Assembly: GCF_005116655.2 (NCBI RefSeq)
Contig: NZ_CP050698.1
Coordinates: 1,070,001 to 1,134,000 of the forward strand
DNA length: 64,000 bases
Source of the DNA: Desulfosediminicola flagellatus
GTDB taxonomy: Bacteria > Desulfobacterota > Desulfobulbia > Desulfobulbales > Desulfocapsaceae
Reading direction: 5' to 3'
Under the pieces are notes generated by a model. It had not been told where the DNA came from and ran no database searches. It saw nothing but the letters and a program-made list of their open reading frames with translations. The position numbers and the translations under genes were made by a program. Each line of letters opens with the position of its first letter. Position 1 is the first letter of the stretch. Positions 46,258-56,333 of the stretch are shown piece after piece.

Positions 46258-47517
46258 TCACTCAAAGAAGAGAATATTAGCTCCGCAGGCGAAAGCCCAC
46301 ATTACCACAGCATAATGCCAGTTACTGAGCAGTATCTGTCGAGGTGATACCTGGTATCTACTTGTGAGAGCGAGGCCGACGCCCGAAAGCGGACTGCTGC
46401 CGGTTGAGATCGCCCAACTCGTGAGAAATAGAAAACCAAGTTGGGAGTGGTCCGGATTGAGTGGGAGGAGCAGGGGACTCACGATTGCAATACTAACAAC
46501 CGGGTGAACGCCGAAGATGCCTATGAGTATTAATATACCTGACACAATAGCAAAGAGTGCCGGTGAAAAGGTGAATCCTTCAAGGTTGAAGAGGGTGGGG
46601 TAGACATAGGTTATTGACTTTAGCCCGGAAGAGAATACTCCTGCAGCTAAAAATAGAGCAAACTGGCTACTGACGGAGGAGATTCGGTTGACTATGAAGT
46701 CCTGAAGCGTTGGGATTCGTGGTCTGCCTTTCATAAAGATGAAGGCACCGAGAGGGGCGACGAGGCAAATAAGAACGAGGATTTTCAGATCTTGCAGGAA
46801 GTGGTGAACTGTAATTACCACAGCGGCGAGCGAAAGGGGTACTATCAGACTTTCAATTTTCAGTGGATATCCTCTGAATTCTTTTTGCTTCCTGATATTT
46901 ACCTCAGCGATTGAGTAGCATATTGCGATTAGACTCATCAGTGCCCCGGGTTTTAGAGTCTGTTGCCAGTGCATATCAGGTGCATAGGTGATAGCCACAC
47001 CAGTGGCAATGAAAAATGGAGACCACCAGGCGGCAGCGCAAAATGAACGGGCGAGAATTGTCGACTGCGATCTGCTGAGCATACCGTTTTTTTGCATTCT
47101 GTCCCCAAAAACAAAGAGTACAGAGAGATTGATGACAGCACCGAGCAGATTAGTGCCGAAGGCTGTGGTTGCTATGGCGAGATTGCCTTTGGGGAGGTCC
47201 TGCTCTTCAGTGCTGGGGTTTGACAATGTCAGAAACGACACGGCAACAAACATGGCGAGTAGGGGCACATTAACAGAAAGCACTTGAGAAAATCCGAGAA
47301 AGACTCCGTTGAAGGTAGAAAAAAGAAGCGCCAGTGCACCAAGGGCAAAAAGCGTAACAGCCTGGTTGCGAGAACTTTTTCCGAGTCCGGTCCACATCAG
47401 AAGTGGGATCAACCAGGCAAGGAGTGTTGCAATCCACAGAATGTTTGGTGAAATAAAGACACTCAGGAGAAAAGTAATGAGTGTTCCGACTATGATCCAT
47501 CCGGTAAATTTTTTCAT
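46258..47517 (-). CDS. Polytopic membrane permease of unknown substrate
   Basis: This 419-aa protein has about 11-12 hydrophobic helices and a Lys-rich start (MKKFTGWII). The C-terminal half has the loop SWAISTGSSPLSGVGLALTSRY and HPVVSIAIVSPLLLPL. An earlier repeat-like loop is AAWWSPFFIATGVAITYAP. Two such polar loops in antiparallel halves suggest an ion-transporter-superfamily (CitMHS/DctM-like) fold, but I cannot name the family. The start is uncertain: ATG 47517, or 47544 nine codons earlier. It lies upstream of nothing co-directional; the MgsA gene is 180 bases away, same strand. Confidence 0.65.
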   Translation of the reverse strand: MKKFTGWIIVGTLITFLLSVFISPNILWIATLLAWLIPLLMWTGLGKSSRNQAVTLFALGALALLFSTFNGVFLGFSQVLSVNVPLLAMFVAVSFLTLSNPSTEEQDLPKGNLAIATTAFGTNLLGAVINLSVLFVFGDRMQKNGMLSRSQSTILARSFCAAAWWSPFFIATGVAITYAPDMHWQQTLKPGALMSLIAICYSIAEVNIRKQKEFRGYPLKIESLIVPLSLAAVVITVHHFLQDLKILVLICLVAPLGAFIFMKGRPRIPTLQDFIVNRISSVSSQFALFLAAGVFSSGLKSITYVYPTLFNLEGFTFSPALFAIVSGILILIGIFGVHPVVSIAIVSPLLLPLNPDHSQLGFLFLTSWAISTGSSPLSGVGLALTSRYQVSPRQILLSNWHYAVVMWAFACGANILFFE

Positions 47518-47699
47518 CGAGCGTTGTAGGGAATAATAATACATATCAAATCTGTACCCGGTTCTCGCTAGATGAAAAGGAGTGCAGAAAACTCTATCAT
47601 ATCAGAATCAGCGTTCTGGAGTGAACATCTCTATTCGTCATTTAGATCAGCAAAAATAACACAGTACATCTTTACAGGTAATGCCGGGTGATTCGTTCA

Positions 47700-48173
47700 C
47701 TACCCGACTGTGCGACTTAAATAGACTGAGTAATCTTTTAACTGCTGAGTATACGGTTCTTCAATCAAAGGTGAAGAAATAATAAAATCTGCAGTAGAAC
47801 GATTGCATGCAACCGGAATATTGTACACTGCAGAAATACGGAGCAGCGCTTTTACATCGACGTCATGAGGCTGCGGCTCCATCGGGTCCCAGAAAAATAT
47901 CAGGATATCGATCTTGTCTTCAGCGATCATCGCACCCAGTTGCTGGTCACCACCAAGCGGTCCTGATTTTAACTTGTAGATGTTTACCAGTGGTTTTCGA
48001 ATGTCATCTTCAGATATTTTTTTGTTAAGCACTTCCTCCAGCATTTTTCCTGTTGTACCGGTGGCAATAATCTGGTGTTTAAGCAAAGTCTGAAAGTTGT
48101 ATTCAACCCATTCGGTCAAATCTTTCTTTCTATTATCATGGGCAACGAGTGCTATTCGTTTTTTTATCTTCAA
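47700..48173 (-). CDS. mgsA: Methylglyoxal synthase
   Basis: This 157-aa enzyme converts dihydroxyacetone phosphate to methylglyoxal and phosphate, a cytoplasmic bypass that relieves sugar-phosphate build-up. Family motifs are all present: IALVAHDNRKKDL, ATGTTGKML, the phosphate site SGPLGGDQQLGA with the catalytic Asp, FFWDPMEPQPHDVDVKAL (His and Asp) and VACNRSTADFIISS. Length is normal. Confidence 0.95.
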   Translation of the reverse strand: MKIKKRIALVAHDNRKKDLTEWVEYNFQTLLKHQIIATGTTGKMLEEVLNKKISEDDIRKPLVNIYKLKSGPLGGDQQLGAMIAEDKIDILIFFWDPMEPQPHDVDVKALLRISAVYNIPVACNRSTADFIISSPLIEEPYTQQLKDYSVYLSRTVG

Positions 48174-48616
48174 AGCGAAAGTCCTTTATATAAAGAGGCC
48201 GGCTGAAGGACGCTCAGTCCTAAGGAAACTTCTTAAGCTAACATTCTTTCATGACTGGTGATTCGCATTATCTTCGGCGTTCATTATCTGCGCAAGTGAT
48301 TTATGTATTGCTGTTCATAATATATAGCCATGAAGGTATAGTAGAAATGCAGGTTGTGTACGCGTAAACGACATGTCTTTCCCTGAGTCGCCTGTCGCAA
48401 TGTATTACTGCCCGGATGGCATTTATGAGTAATTCCGACCTACATAATGCGTAAGTATTTCTAGCATGCATCAATAGGAATATTCCTTGTTTATAACAGG
48501 AAAAAACGATAGGTTTGCTGTCAATTGAAACTCGGACGAGTAATGTGAGCGCTGATTAAATAAATTTTAAGATAATGATATTATTCTGATAAATGCCTAC
48601 CTGAGGGTAAGATTCT
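48174..48616. other. Divergent intergenic region
   Basis: Between mgsA (minus) and the arsenosugar-type cluster (plus). No sigma-54 match or clear operator was recognised. An arsenic-responsive (ArsR-type) dyad was looked for and not seen, and no ArsR gene lies nearby. Confidence 0.35.
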
Positions 48617-49309
48617 GTGCGCGACAAAAATGTTCTATCAGTGGTGATCCCTACTCTCAATGAGGAAGAAAATCTGCTGCGTCTCCTGCCTGAGCTGCTC
48701 GCGCTCAAACCGGCTCCGGAGATAGTGGTAAGTGATGGTGGCAGTATAGATAAAAGCCTGGAGATAGCACAGGCATTCGGGGTTACCTTCATAGCAGAGG
48801 CACAGGGGCGTGGTCCCCAGCTTAATGCGGGTGCAGGCCGATGTACAGGTGAAATATTTCTGTTTTTACACGCTGATTGCTTACTGCCAGCTAAAAGTTA
48901 TCACGGGCTTTTGCAGACAATGACAGATGAACCTCAACTGGCTGGTGGAGCATTTACATTCTCTCTGGGGCGGACGCCGGGGTTGTGGCCCCGTGTTTAT
49001 GAGATGAATGTCTGGTTGCGTAGCAGAATATTCAATCTTCCATACGGGGATCAGGGTTTTTTTATTCGTCGTGATGTCTGGTTCAGAGGGTTCGATTTTC
49101 AGGAACAGCCCCTGATGGAGGACGTTGCCTGGTGGCAACAGATGAAACGACATGAGCATGTCCGGGTTCTACCGTGGCCGCTTATCACTTCAGCACGCAG
49201 ATTCAAGCAACGCGGCTATCTGAAAAGTGCAATTCGAAACCTCTGGACGCTCATCCGATATAGATGTGGAGTATCTCCAGTTAGACTAGCAAAGGAGTAT
49301 CATAGATGA
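48617..49309 (+). CDS. Family 2 glycosyltransferase (rSAM-associated, TIGR04283 type)
   Basis: This 230-aa GT-A-fold transferase has LSVVIPTLNEEENLLRLLP, VVSDGGSIDKS, GRGPQLNAGA, the metal-binding FLHADCLLP, and LPYGDQGFFIRRDVW. This matches the group found beside radical-SAM/Cys-rich proteins. Start GTG 48617 follows GAGGGTAAG. Its stop overlaps the ATG of the ArsS-ArsM fusion gene by 4 bases. It is likely to add a sugar or related group in the same pathway. A membrane or lipid acceptor is possible but not shown. Confidence 0.87.
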   Translation: MRDKNVLSVVIPTLNEEENLLRLLPELLALKPAPEIVVSDGGSIDKSLEIAQAFGVTFIAEAQGRGPQLNAGAGRCTGEIFLFLHADCLLPAKSYHGLLQTMTDEPQLAGGAFTFSLGRTPGLWPRVYEMNVWLRSRIFNLPYGDQGFFIRRDVWFRGFDFQEQPLMEDVAWWQQMKRHEHVRVLPWPLITSARRFKQRGYLKSAIRNLWTLIRYRCGVSPVRLAKEYHR

Positions 49310-51429
49310 CAAGAATGACCCCGCAGGAACAGAACAAGGTGCTCGGAGAGCTGCCATTTACATTTTCAGAATCCCTCAAACCTGTTGAACTGTCAGTTTT
49401 CCAGGTAAATATGGGGCGCTGGTGCAATCAGGCATGCGCGCACTGTCATGTGGATGCTTCACCGGCACGCACTGAAACTATCGGTCCGGAAGTGGTAGAC
49501 CGGTGTCTTGAGCTTATAGCTACGACCCCATCAATTGAGGTCGTTGACCTCACCGGCGGGGCACCTGAGGGACAGCAGGAATTTCGTCGATTTGCTGAAG
49601 AATGCCGAAAACTCGGGAAACGGGTCATTGACAGGTGCAACCTCACTATCCTCAGTGAGCCCGGCTTTGAGGATCTGGTATCATGGCTTGCTGACCAGGG
49701 CATAGAGATAGTTGCATCTCTTCCACATTATATTCCTGAGCAACTGGAGGGACAACGAGGGAAAGGAGTCTGTGAAAGTTCTATGGCCGGACTGCAGCAA
49801 TTAAACATTCTTGGGTATGGAACACGTCACCCTCTGTATCTTGTATATAATCCGGGTGATTACTCTCTCGCTGGCAATCAGTTGAGTCTTGAGCAGGATT
49901 TTCGTCGAAGTCTCACTCCGATAGGGATCGAATTCAGTGGCTTATATGCGCTTAACAATATGCCTCTAGGTCGCTATCTGAATGCGCTGGTTGCAGAGGG
50001 CAGGCATCAGGAATATATGCAGCTGCTGGTAAATTCGTTTAACCCCAATACGTTGCCTGGTCTTATGTGCCGACGTCAGATCTCTGTAAGCTGGGATGGC
50101 AAGGTTTATGATTGCGATTTCAATCAGATGCTTGATCTTGAGCAACCCGATTGCAGGACGGTATTTGAATTTGATTATGAGACATGGCTCAATCGCCGGA
50201 TTCTCACTTCTGCCCATTGCTTTGGTTGCACGGCGGGAACCGGCAGTTCATGCGGGGGGAATCTGGCCCCGGTTGATTATATGTACGGCACCTCGAAAGT
50301 TCCCGCGTCATCATCTGAATCTGTAAGCATGAAAACGATTTCACCGTCAGTTGCCCCTCCCATAACCGAATCCATGGATCTTGAGGCAATTCAAAACTAC
50401 TATGGAAAAATTCTGCAGGGCAGCAGCGACCTGAAAACTGATGCCTGTTGTACTCTAGGTGACATGCCGCTTTGGCTGAAGCAGGCGTTGACTAACGTGC
50501 ATACGGAGGTACTCGATCGCTATTATGGTTGTGGACTTGTAGCACCTGAGGCAATAGAGAGCTGCACCGTCGTTGATCTGGGTTGTGGATCGGGCCGTGA
50601 CCTCTACGTGATTGCCCAGCTTGTTGGTGCTGAAGGTACGGTGATAGGTGTTGATATGACTCCTGAACAGCTTGAGGTTGCCCGTAAACATCAGCAATGG
50701 CATGCCCAGCGTCACGGCTATTCAAGGCCGAACACAAAGATAATTAAAGGCTTTATTGAAGACCTTTCAGCAATTGAGGATAATTCAGTCGACATTGTGG
50801 TCAGCAATTGCGTTGTGAACCTGAGCCCTGATAAGCCGCGCGTCCTGAGCGAGGTACACCGCATCCTCAAGCCTGGCGGGGAATTCTATTTCTCTGACGT
50901 TTACGCTGATCGTCGCCTCTCCTGGGATATCAGAAATAACGAAATTCTCTGGGGAGAATGCCTCGCAGGCGCTCTGTACTGGATGGATTTTCTTACTCTG
51001 GCCAAATCTACCGGTTTTCTCGATCCGCGACTTGTTACGGACCGGGTGCTGAATATTGAAAATCCCGAGCTTGAGTCAATGCTTGCCCCTGCCCGATTCT
51101 GGTCTGCGACCTGGCGGTTGTTTAAACTGGATATGCTGGAACCTATCTGTGAAGATTATGGCCAGGTAGTTCGCTATCGTGGCGGAGTGCCGCAACACGA
51201 ATCAGGTTTTACTCTGGACAATCATCATTATTTTGAAAAGGGGCAGAGTGTAAAGGTCTGCACCAATACCTGGCATATGCTGAAAAGTACACGATTTGCA
51301 GAGTTTTTTGATTTTTGGGGCGATGAGTCGATTCATTTCGGTGCGTTTGCAGATTGTGGCTCGGCAGCTCCTTTTTCAAGCAGCCATGATGCTGATGAAA
51401 GCGATGATAACGCCAGCAACTGCTGCTGA
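49306..51429 (+). CDS. ArsS-ArsM fusion: radical SAM protein joined to arsenite methyltransferase
   Basis: This 707-aa two-enzyme fusion has residues 1-345 of ArsS type (arsenosugar radical SAM): cluster motif CNQACAHC (40, 44, 47), DLTGGAPE, and a Cys-rich end CFGCTAGTGSSCGG (from 305). Residues 375-690 are of ArsM type: Cys pair 381-382, YYGCG (Cys409), SAM site VVDLGCGSGRD, NCVVNLSPDKPRV (Cys502), GECLAGAL (Cys552). All arsenic-binding Cys of ArsM are present. ArsM methylates As(III); ArsS transfers the SAM-derived 5'-deoxyadenosyl or ribosyl part in arsenosugar formation. The protein ends in CysCys. Confidence 0.88.
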   Translation: MTRMTPQEQNKVLGELPFTFSESLKPVELSVFQVNMGRWCNQACAHCHVDASPARTETIGPEVVDRCLELIATTPSIEVVDLTGGAPEGQQEFRRFAEECRKLGKRVIDRCNLTILSEPGFEDLVSWLADQGIEIVASLPHYIPEQLEGQRGKGVCESSMAGLQQLNILGYGTRHPLYLVYNPGDYSLAGNQLSLEQDFRRSLTPIGIEFSGLYALNNMPLGRYLNALVAEGRHQEYMQLLVNSFNPNTLPGLMCRRQISVSWDGKVYDCDFNQMLDLEQPDCRTVFEFDYETWLNRRILTSAHCFGCTAGTGSSCGGNLAPVDYMYGTSKVPASSSESVSMKTISPSVAPPITESMDLEAIQNYYGKILQGSSDLKTDACCTLGDMPLWLKQALTNVHTEVLDRYYGCGLVAPEAIESCTVVDLGCGSGRDLYVIAQLVGAEGTVIGVDMTPEQLEVARKHQQWHAQRHGYSRPNTKIIKGFIEDLSAIEDNSVDIVVSNCVVNLSPDKPRVLSEVHRILKPGGEFYFSDVYADRRLSWDIRNNEILWGECLAGALYWMDFLTLAKSTGFLDPRLVTDRVLNIENPELESMLAPARFWSATWRLFKLDMLEPICEDYGQVVRYRGGVPQHESGFTLDNHHYFEKGQSVKVCTNTWHMLKSTRFAEFFDFWGDESIHFGAFADCGSAAPFSSSHDADESDDNASNCC

Positions 51430-51448
51430 CAGGCTGATCGGCGATAGT

Positions 51449-52147
51449 ATGGAAAGTGATACAACGCATCATCTCGGCATTGCCATGTTTGCGCGAACAC
51501 CAGGTTCAGGCGGAAAATCCCGCCTGGCTTCGACCTGGGGGCGTGAACGCACTGATATTTTTTATGAACACTGCCTCCGCTGCGGTGCGGAGTGGCTGCA
51601 GGCAGATCAGGAAGCTGCCAAACCGTACTGGGCTGTTACCGGCGCAAGCCAGAAAATTTCAAATCCATGGGGCAGTATCAAAACCATCGAGCAGTGCGCC
51701 GGGAGCCTTGGCGCTCGCATGGCCCAAATATCTTCAGAGTTGATGCAGAACCACCAATACTGGTGTCTGGTTGGAACTGACATTCCGCAGATGCCGCCGC
51801 TAACGACTCTGCAGATATCAGTTCGATTACAGAATGCAGATATTGTTTTCGGTCCTAGTGGTGATGGCGGGTTCTGGCTCATCGCAGGCAGTTGCCTGAT
51901 ACCTGAAGAGGTATGGACGAAGGTCAGGTATTCACATGCTGACACGATGGATCAATTTATTTCTATTCTCAGTAAAGAGGTAGTGGGTGTTACCATCGAT
52001 ACGAGTTTGCCGTTGCAGTATGATGTCGACCTCGAAAAAGATCTCCTGCCTTTACGACGTGAACTGAAAGCGAACCGGCATTGCTGCAGTCCGGCTCAGC
52101 AGCAGCTGCTTCAATGGTTAGAAAGCCATGAAGCAGGCTTACGTTGA
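51449..52147 (+). CDS. DUF2064 nucleotidyl/glycosyl transferase (rSAM-associated, TIGR04282 type)
   Basis: This 232-aa protein has GIAMFARTPGSGGKSRLA (nucleotide-sugar loop), WCLVGTDIPQMPP, and VFGPSGDGGFWLIAG, the normal set for DUF2064 transferases that accompany radical-SAM/Cys-rich proteins. ATG 51449 is chosen because it puts the ARTP motif near the N-terminus as in the family; the frame is open to 51296 but that part overlaps the fusion gene. It forms the third member of the putative arsenosugar cluster. Confidence 0.83.
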   Translation: MESDTTHHLGIAMFARTPGSGGKSRLASTWGRERTDIFYEHCLRCGAEWLQADQEAAKPYWAVTGASQKISNPWGSIKTIEQCAGSLGARMAQISSELMQNHQYWCLVGTDIPQMPPLTTLQISVRLQNADIVFGPSGDGGFWLIAGSCLIPEEVWTKVRYSHADTMDQFISILSKEVVGVTIDTSLPLQYDVDLEKDLLPLRRELKANRHCCSPAQQQLLQWLESHEAGLR

Positions 52148-52404
52148 AAAATTATGAAGACTATTATTATCTTGTTGAAACCCTGCGCGACGATACGAAT
52201 CCATTTCGTTACTCAACGAAAAAAAGAAATTACTCAAAGCACCCTTTAGTTTTTCACACCATAACTATACAATGGAGTGTAGACCGGTTTTCCAACGAGT
52301 TGGATTGTCGATACCTGTTGAAGCGTCTGCGAAATGAGAGAAAGGCTGAGATGTGTGTAGGATTTCAATCCCAGCCAGAAAACATATCCGGCAAAGTAGC
52401 ATAA
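52144..52404 (+). CDS. Possible small hypothetical protein
   Basis: An 86-codon frame whose TTG start overlaps the previous stop (TTGA). The peptide is charged and aromatic (KNYEDYYYLVETLRDD) with no recognised motif. It could be a short coupled gene or chance. No Shine-Dalgarno stands out. It is the only coding candidate in the 381-base gap before the ATPase operon. Confidence 0.25.
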   Translation: MKNYEDYYYLVETLRDDTNPFRYSTKKRNYSKHPLVFHTITIQWSVDRFSNELDCRYLLKRLRNERKAEMCVGFQSQPENISGKVA

Positions 52405-52516
52405 GACTCTGGCGAGTGAATAAAATAATCATCTATCACCTTTTGAGTCAGCCGGTTATGTCTGCTACCTGAGGAAATGTACGATTCGCATTTTCCCGAT
52501 TTCCTTGATTGTTTAA

Positions 52517-54335
<1,819 letters not shown>

Positions 54336-54339
<4 letters not shown>

Positions 54340-54608
54340 ATGACCGGAAACGGTTGAGTAAGGATGTCGAGCGACAGGTGAAGCGGATGAAGAAGGCAGA
54401 TAAGGAACGGCACACTGTCCTCGCTCAGACTATTTTTCTCGGTACTCTCGGACTGGTATTCGTCCTGCCGGTTGTCGCAGGTGCGTACCTCGGGCGTTGG
54501 CTTGACGGCATGGTGCGGGGATATTCGATACGCTGGACCCTGAGCTTATTGTTTCTCGGAGTTATCGCTGGTGGGTTTAATGCCTACCTCATGATACGGG
54601 AGAGATAG
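54336..54608 (+). CDS. atpQ: AtpQ (AtpI/Z-like) membrane protein of N-ATPase
   Basis: This 90-aa protein has a basic N-terminal helix (KRLSKDVERQVKRMKKADKER) and two membrane helices with AGAYLGRWLDGMV between them, the signature of the ATPase gene-1 (AtpI/Z/AtpQ) family. Members probably help assemble the c-ring or carry Mg2+. Its ATG overlaps the epsilon stop by 4 bases, and atpB starts on the base after its stop. The usual next gene, atpR, is not here. Confidence 0.82.
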
Positions 54609-55289
54609 ATGAGTGATATCGGTCTGGGCGTTGAAAACATGTTTGTGCTGGGGCCATTGAGTATAAGTAGCAGCCTGGTGACCAGCATCGGCTTAACCAT
54701 GGTCGTCAGCGGTATCGGCTGGTTACTGACCCGTAATCTGAGCAAGTCACCCAGTGGGTTGCAAGTGATTGTGGAGGCGATAGTCTCAGCCCTTGAAGGT
54801 GCTGTGGAAGAGGTGGCGGGTCGTCATACCCAGCGCATCATGCCCTTTATTGCAAGTTTGTGGGTGTTTCTTGTCTGTGCAAATTTGCTGGGCCTGGTCC
54901 CAGGGCTTGATTCACCGACACGCGATCTGTCAGTGACGGCTGCTCTGGCGATAGTGGTGTTTTTGTCGGTACACTGGTTTGGCATAAGCACTCAGGGGCT
55001 TCGTTGTTATCTGCGCCATTATCTGAGTCCAAGCCCGATACTTCTGCCGTTTCATCTCATCAGTGAAGTAACGAGAACCGTTGCTCTCGCAGTTCGTTTG
55101 TTCGGTAATATGATGAGCCTGGAAATGGCAGCACTGCTGATTCTCATGGTCGCTGGTTTTCTGGTGCCCATACCGATACTCATGCTGCATATCGTCGAGG
55201 CATTGGTACAGGCGTATATATTCGGGACGCTGGCTCTTATTTATGTTGCCGGAGGAATTCAATCTCAGGAAGAACGGCAGGCTGATTAA
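54609..55289 (+). CDS. atpB: N-type ATPase subunit a
   Basis: This 226-aa membrane stator subunit forms the ion half-channels. Recognised segments are PFIASLWVFLVCANLLGLVPGLDSPT and the essential-Arg helix VRLFGNMMSLEMAALL. The C-terminal helix VEALVQAYIFGTLALIYVA is typical. It immediately follows atpQ and is followed by atpE after 10 bases. Confidence 0.92.
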   Translation: MSDIGLGVENMFVLGPLSISSSLVTSIGLTMVVSGIGWLLTRNLSKSPSGLQVIVEAIVSALEGAVEEVAGRHTQRIMPFIASLWVFLVCANLLGLVPGLDSPTRDLSVTAALAIVVFLSVHWFGISTQGLRCYLRHYLSPSPILLPFHLISEVTRTVALAVRLFGNMMSLEMAALLILMVAGFLVPIPILMLHIVEALVQAYIFGTLALIYVAGGIQSQEERQAD

Positions 55290-55299
55290 GGAGAAAAAT

Positions 55300-55569
55300 A
55301 TGTCTGATATGAATCTCATTGTACTGCTGTCTACGATGGCTGCTGTGGTCGGAATCGCCATTGGTGTGCAGCTGCCGGCTCTCGCTATGGGCAGGGCAAT
55401 TGCCAGTGCCCTTGATGCCTTGGCCCGTCAGCCTGAGGCTGAGAAAGCCATAATGCGTTCATTGTTTATTGGTCTGGCGATGATCGAGTCTCTGGCAATT
55501 TATGTGTTGGTTATTGTGCTCATCGTGTTGTTCAGGAACCCATTGCTCGAATATCTCATCCGCCCATAA
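55300..55569 (+). CDS. atpE: N-type ATPase c subunit
   Basis: This 89-aa hairpin of two helices has the polar loop ARQPEAEKAIM and the ion-binding Glu63 in GLAMIESLAIYVL. Aligned on the RQPEA loop to the Ilyobacter tartaricus c subunit, Glu65 corresponds to Glu63, Ser66 to Ser64 and Tyr70 to Tyr68. However, Gln32 corresponds to Met30 and Thr67 to Leu65. The Na+ ligand set is thus incomplete, so H+ coupling should be considered. AAGGAG precedes ATG 55300. Confidence 0.92.
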   Translation: MSDMNLIVLLSTMAAVVGIAIGVQLPALAMGRAIASALDALARQPEAEKAIMRSLFIGLAMIESLAIYVLVIVLIVLFRNPLLEYLIRP

Positions 55570-55583
55570 ACAGGAGAGTTATC

Positions 55584-56333
55584 GTGGAGCTGAATTGGAC
55601 AACATTCATACTTGAGATACTCAATTTTCTGGTTCTGGTGTGGTTGCTTAAACGCTTTTTCTACAAACCGGTGCAGGACGTTATTGCCCGGCGCAAGCAG
55701 GAAATTACAGCGCAGTTGGACCAGGCCAGCGGGATGCAGCAGGAGGCGCAGGTACTGCGTAAACAATATGAGAACCGACTGGTTGACTGGGAGGACGAAC
55801 GCAGGAGTGCACGAAAGCAACTTGAGCATGAGATAGATCAGCAGCGCCTGCAAATGATTGCAGAGTTACAGCAGGAACTTGATGCAGAACGAAAAAAAAA
55901 TGACGTTCTGGCGGCTCGTAAGGCTAAGGAGCAGTTGCAGCTGGCAGAGGTCCGGGCTATGGAGCTGGGGGCACGATTTTCTGCAAAGCTCCTTTGCAGC
56001 GTTGCGTCTGCGGAGCTGCAATCAAAATTGATCGAGCTGCTTATGGCAGAGCTTGAGAATCTACCGACTGCCAGAAAAGATACACTTCTGACTATGCTGG
56101 AAAATGGTAAAGACGTGCAGGTTCAGATTGTGAGTGCATATTCTCTTGATGATACACAACGTCAATCTTTCCAAAATTATTTTGATTCGGTTCTGGCTCA
56201 TCAGCTCAGGTACCACTACTCCTGCGAAATAAAACTGATTGCAGGCGTACGCATTACTATAGGTCCCTGGGTTATCCATGCCAACCTGTATGACGAACTC
56301 GGGACCTTTGCCTCTATCGCCCATGAAAAGTAA
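55584..56333 (+). CDS. atpF: N-type ATPase b subunit with delta-like C-terminus
   Basis: This 249-aa subunit has one N-terminal membrane helix ([19 protein letters not shown]), a long charged coiled coil (about residues 35-150), and a C-terminal domain resembling the end of delta/OSCP ([36 protein letters not shown]). N-ATPases lack a separate delta gene, and this fused end takes its place. Start GTG 55584 has AGGAG upstream. It overlaps atpA by 11 bases. Confidence 0.9.
   Translation: MELNWTTFILEILNFLVLVWLLKRFFYKPVQDVIARRKQEITAQLDQASGMQQEAQVLRKQYENRLVDWEDERRSARKQLEHEIDQQRLQMIAELQQELDAERKKNDVLAARKAKEQLQLAEVRAMELGARFSAKLLCSVASAELQSKLIELLMAELENLPTARKDTLLTMLENGKDVQVQIVSAYSLDDTQRQSFQNYFDSVLAHQLRYHYSCEIKLIAGVRITIGPWVIHANLYDELGTFASIAHEK

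Noticed and set aside
46138-46347. Frame reading GELVVVGNGASVED, resembling a dinucleotide-binding start
   Set aside because: It has no plausible continuation of a Rossmann domain and runs into the permease gene on the opposite strand. It could be a tiny gene remnant, but that cannot be supported.
50200-50260. Possible selenocysteine in the ArsS Cys-rich end
   Set aside because: Some relatives were thought of as having U at the first position of this motif; here the codon is TGC (Cys), and no in-frame TGA occurs.
51296-51448. N-terminal extension of the DUF2064 transferase inside the ArsS-ArsM gene
   Set aside because: Family members begin shortly before the ARTP motif; the extension reads in a shadow phase of the fusion gene.
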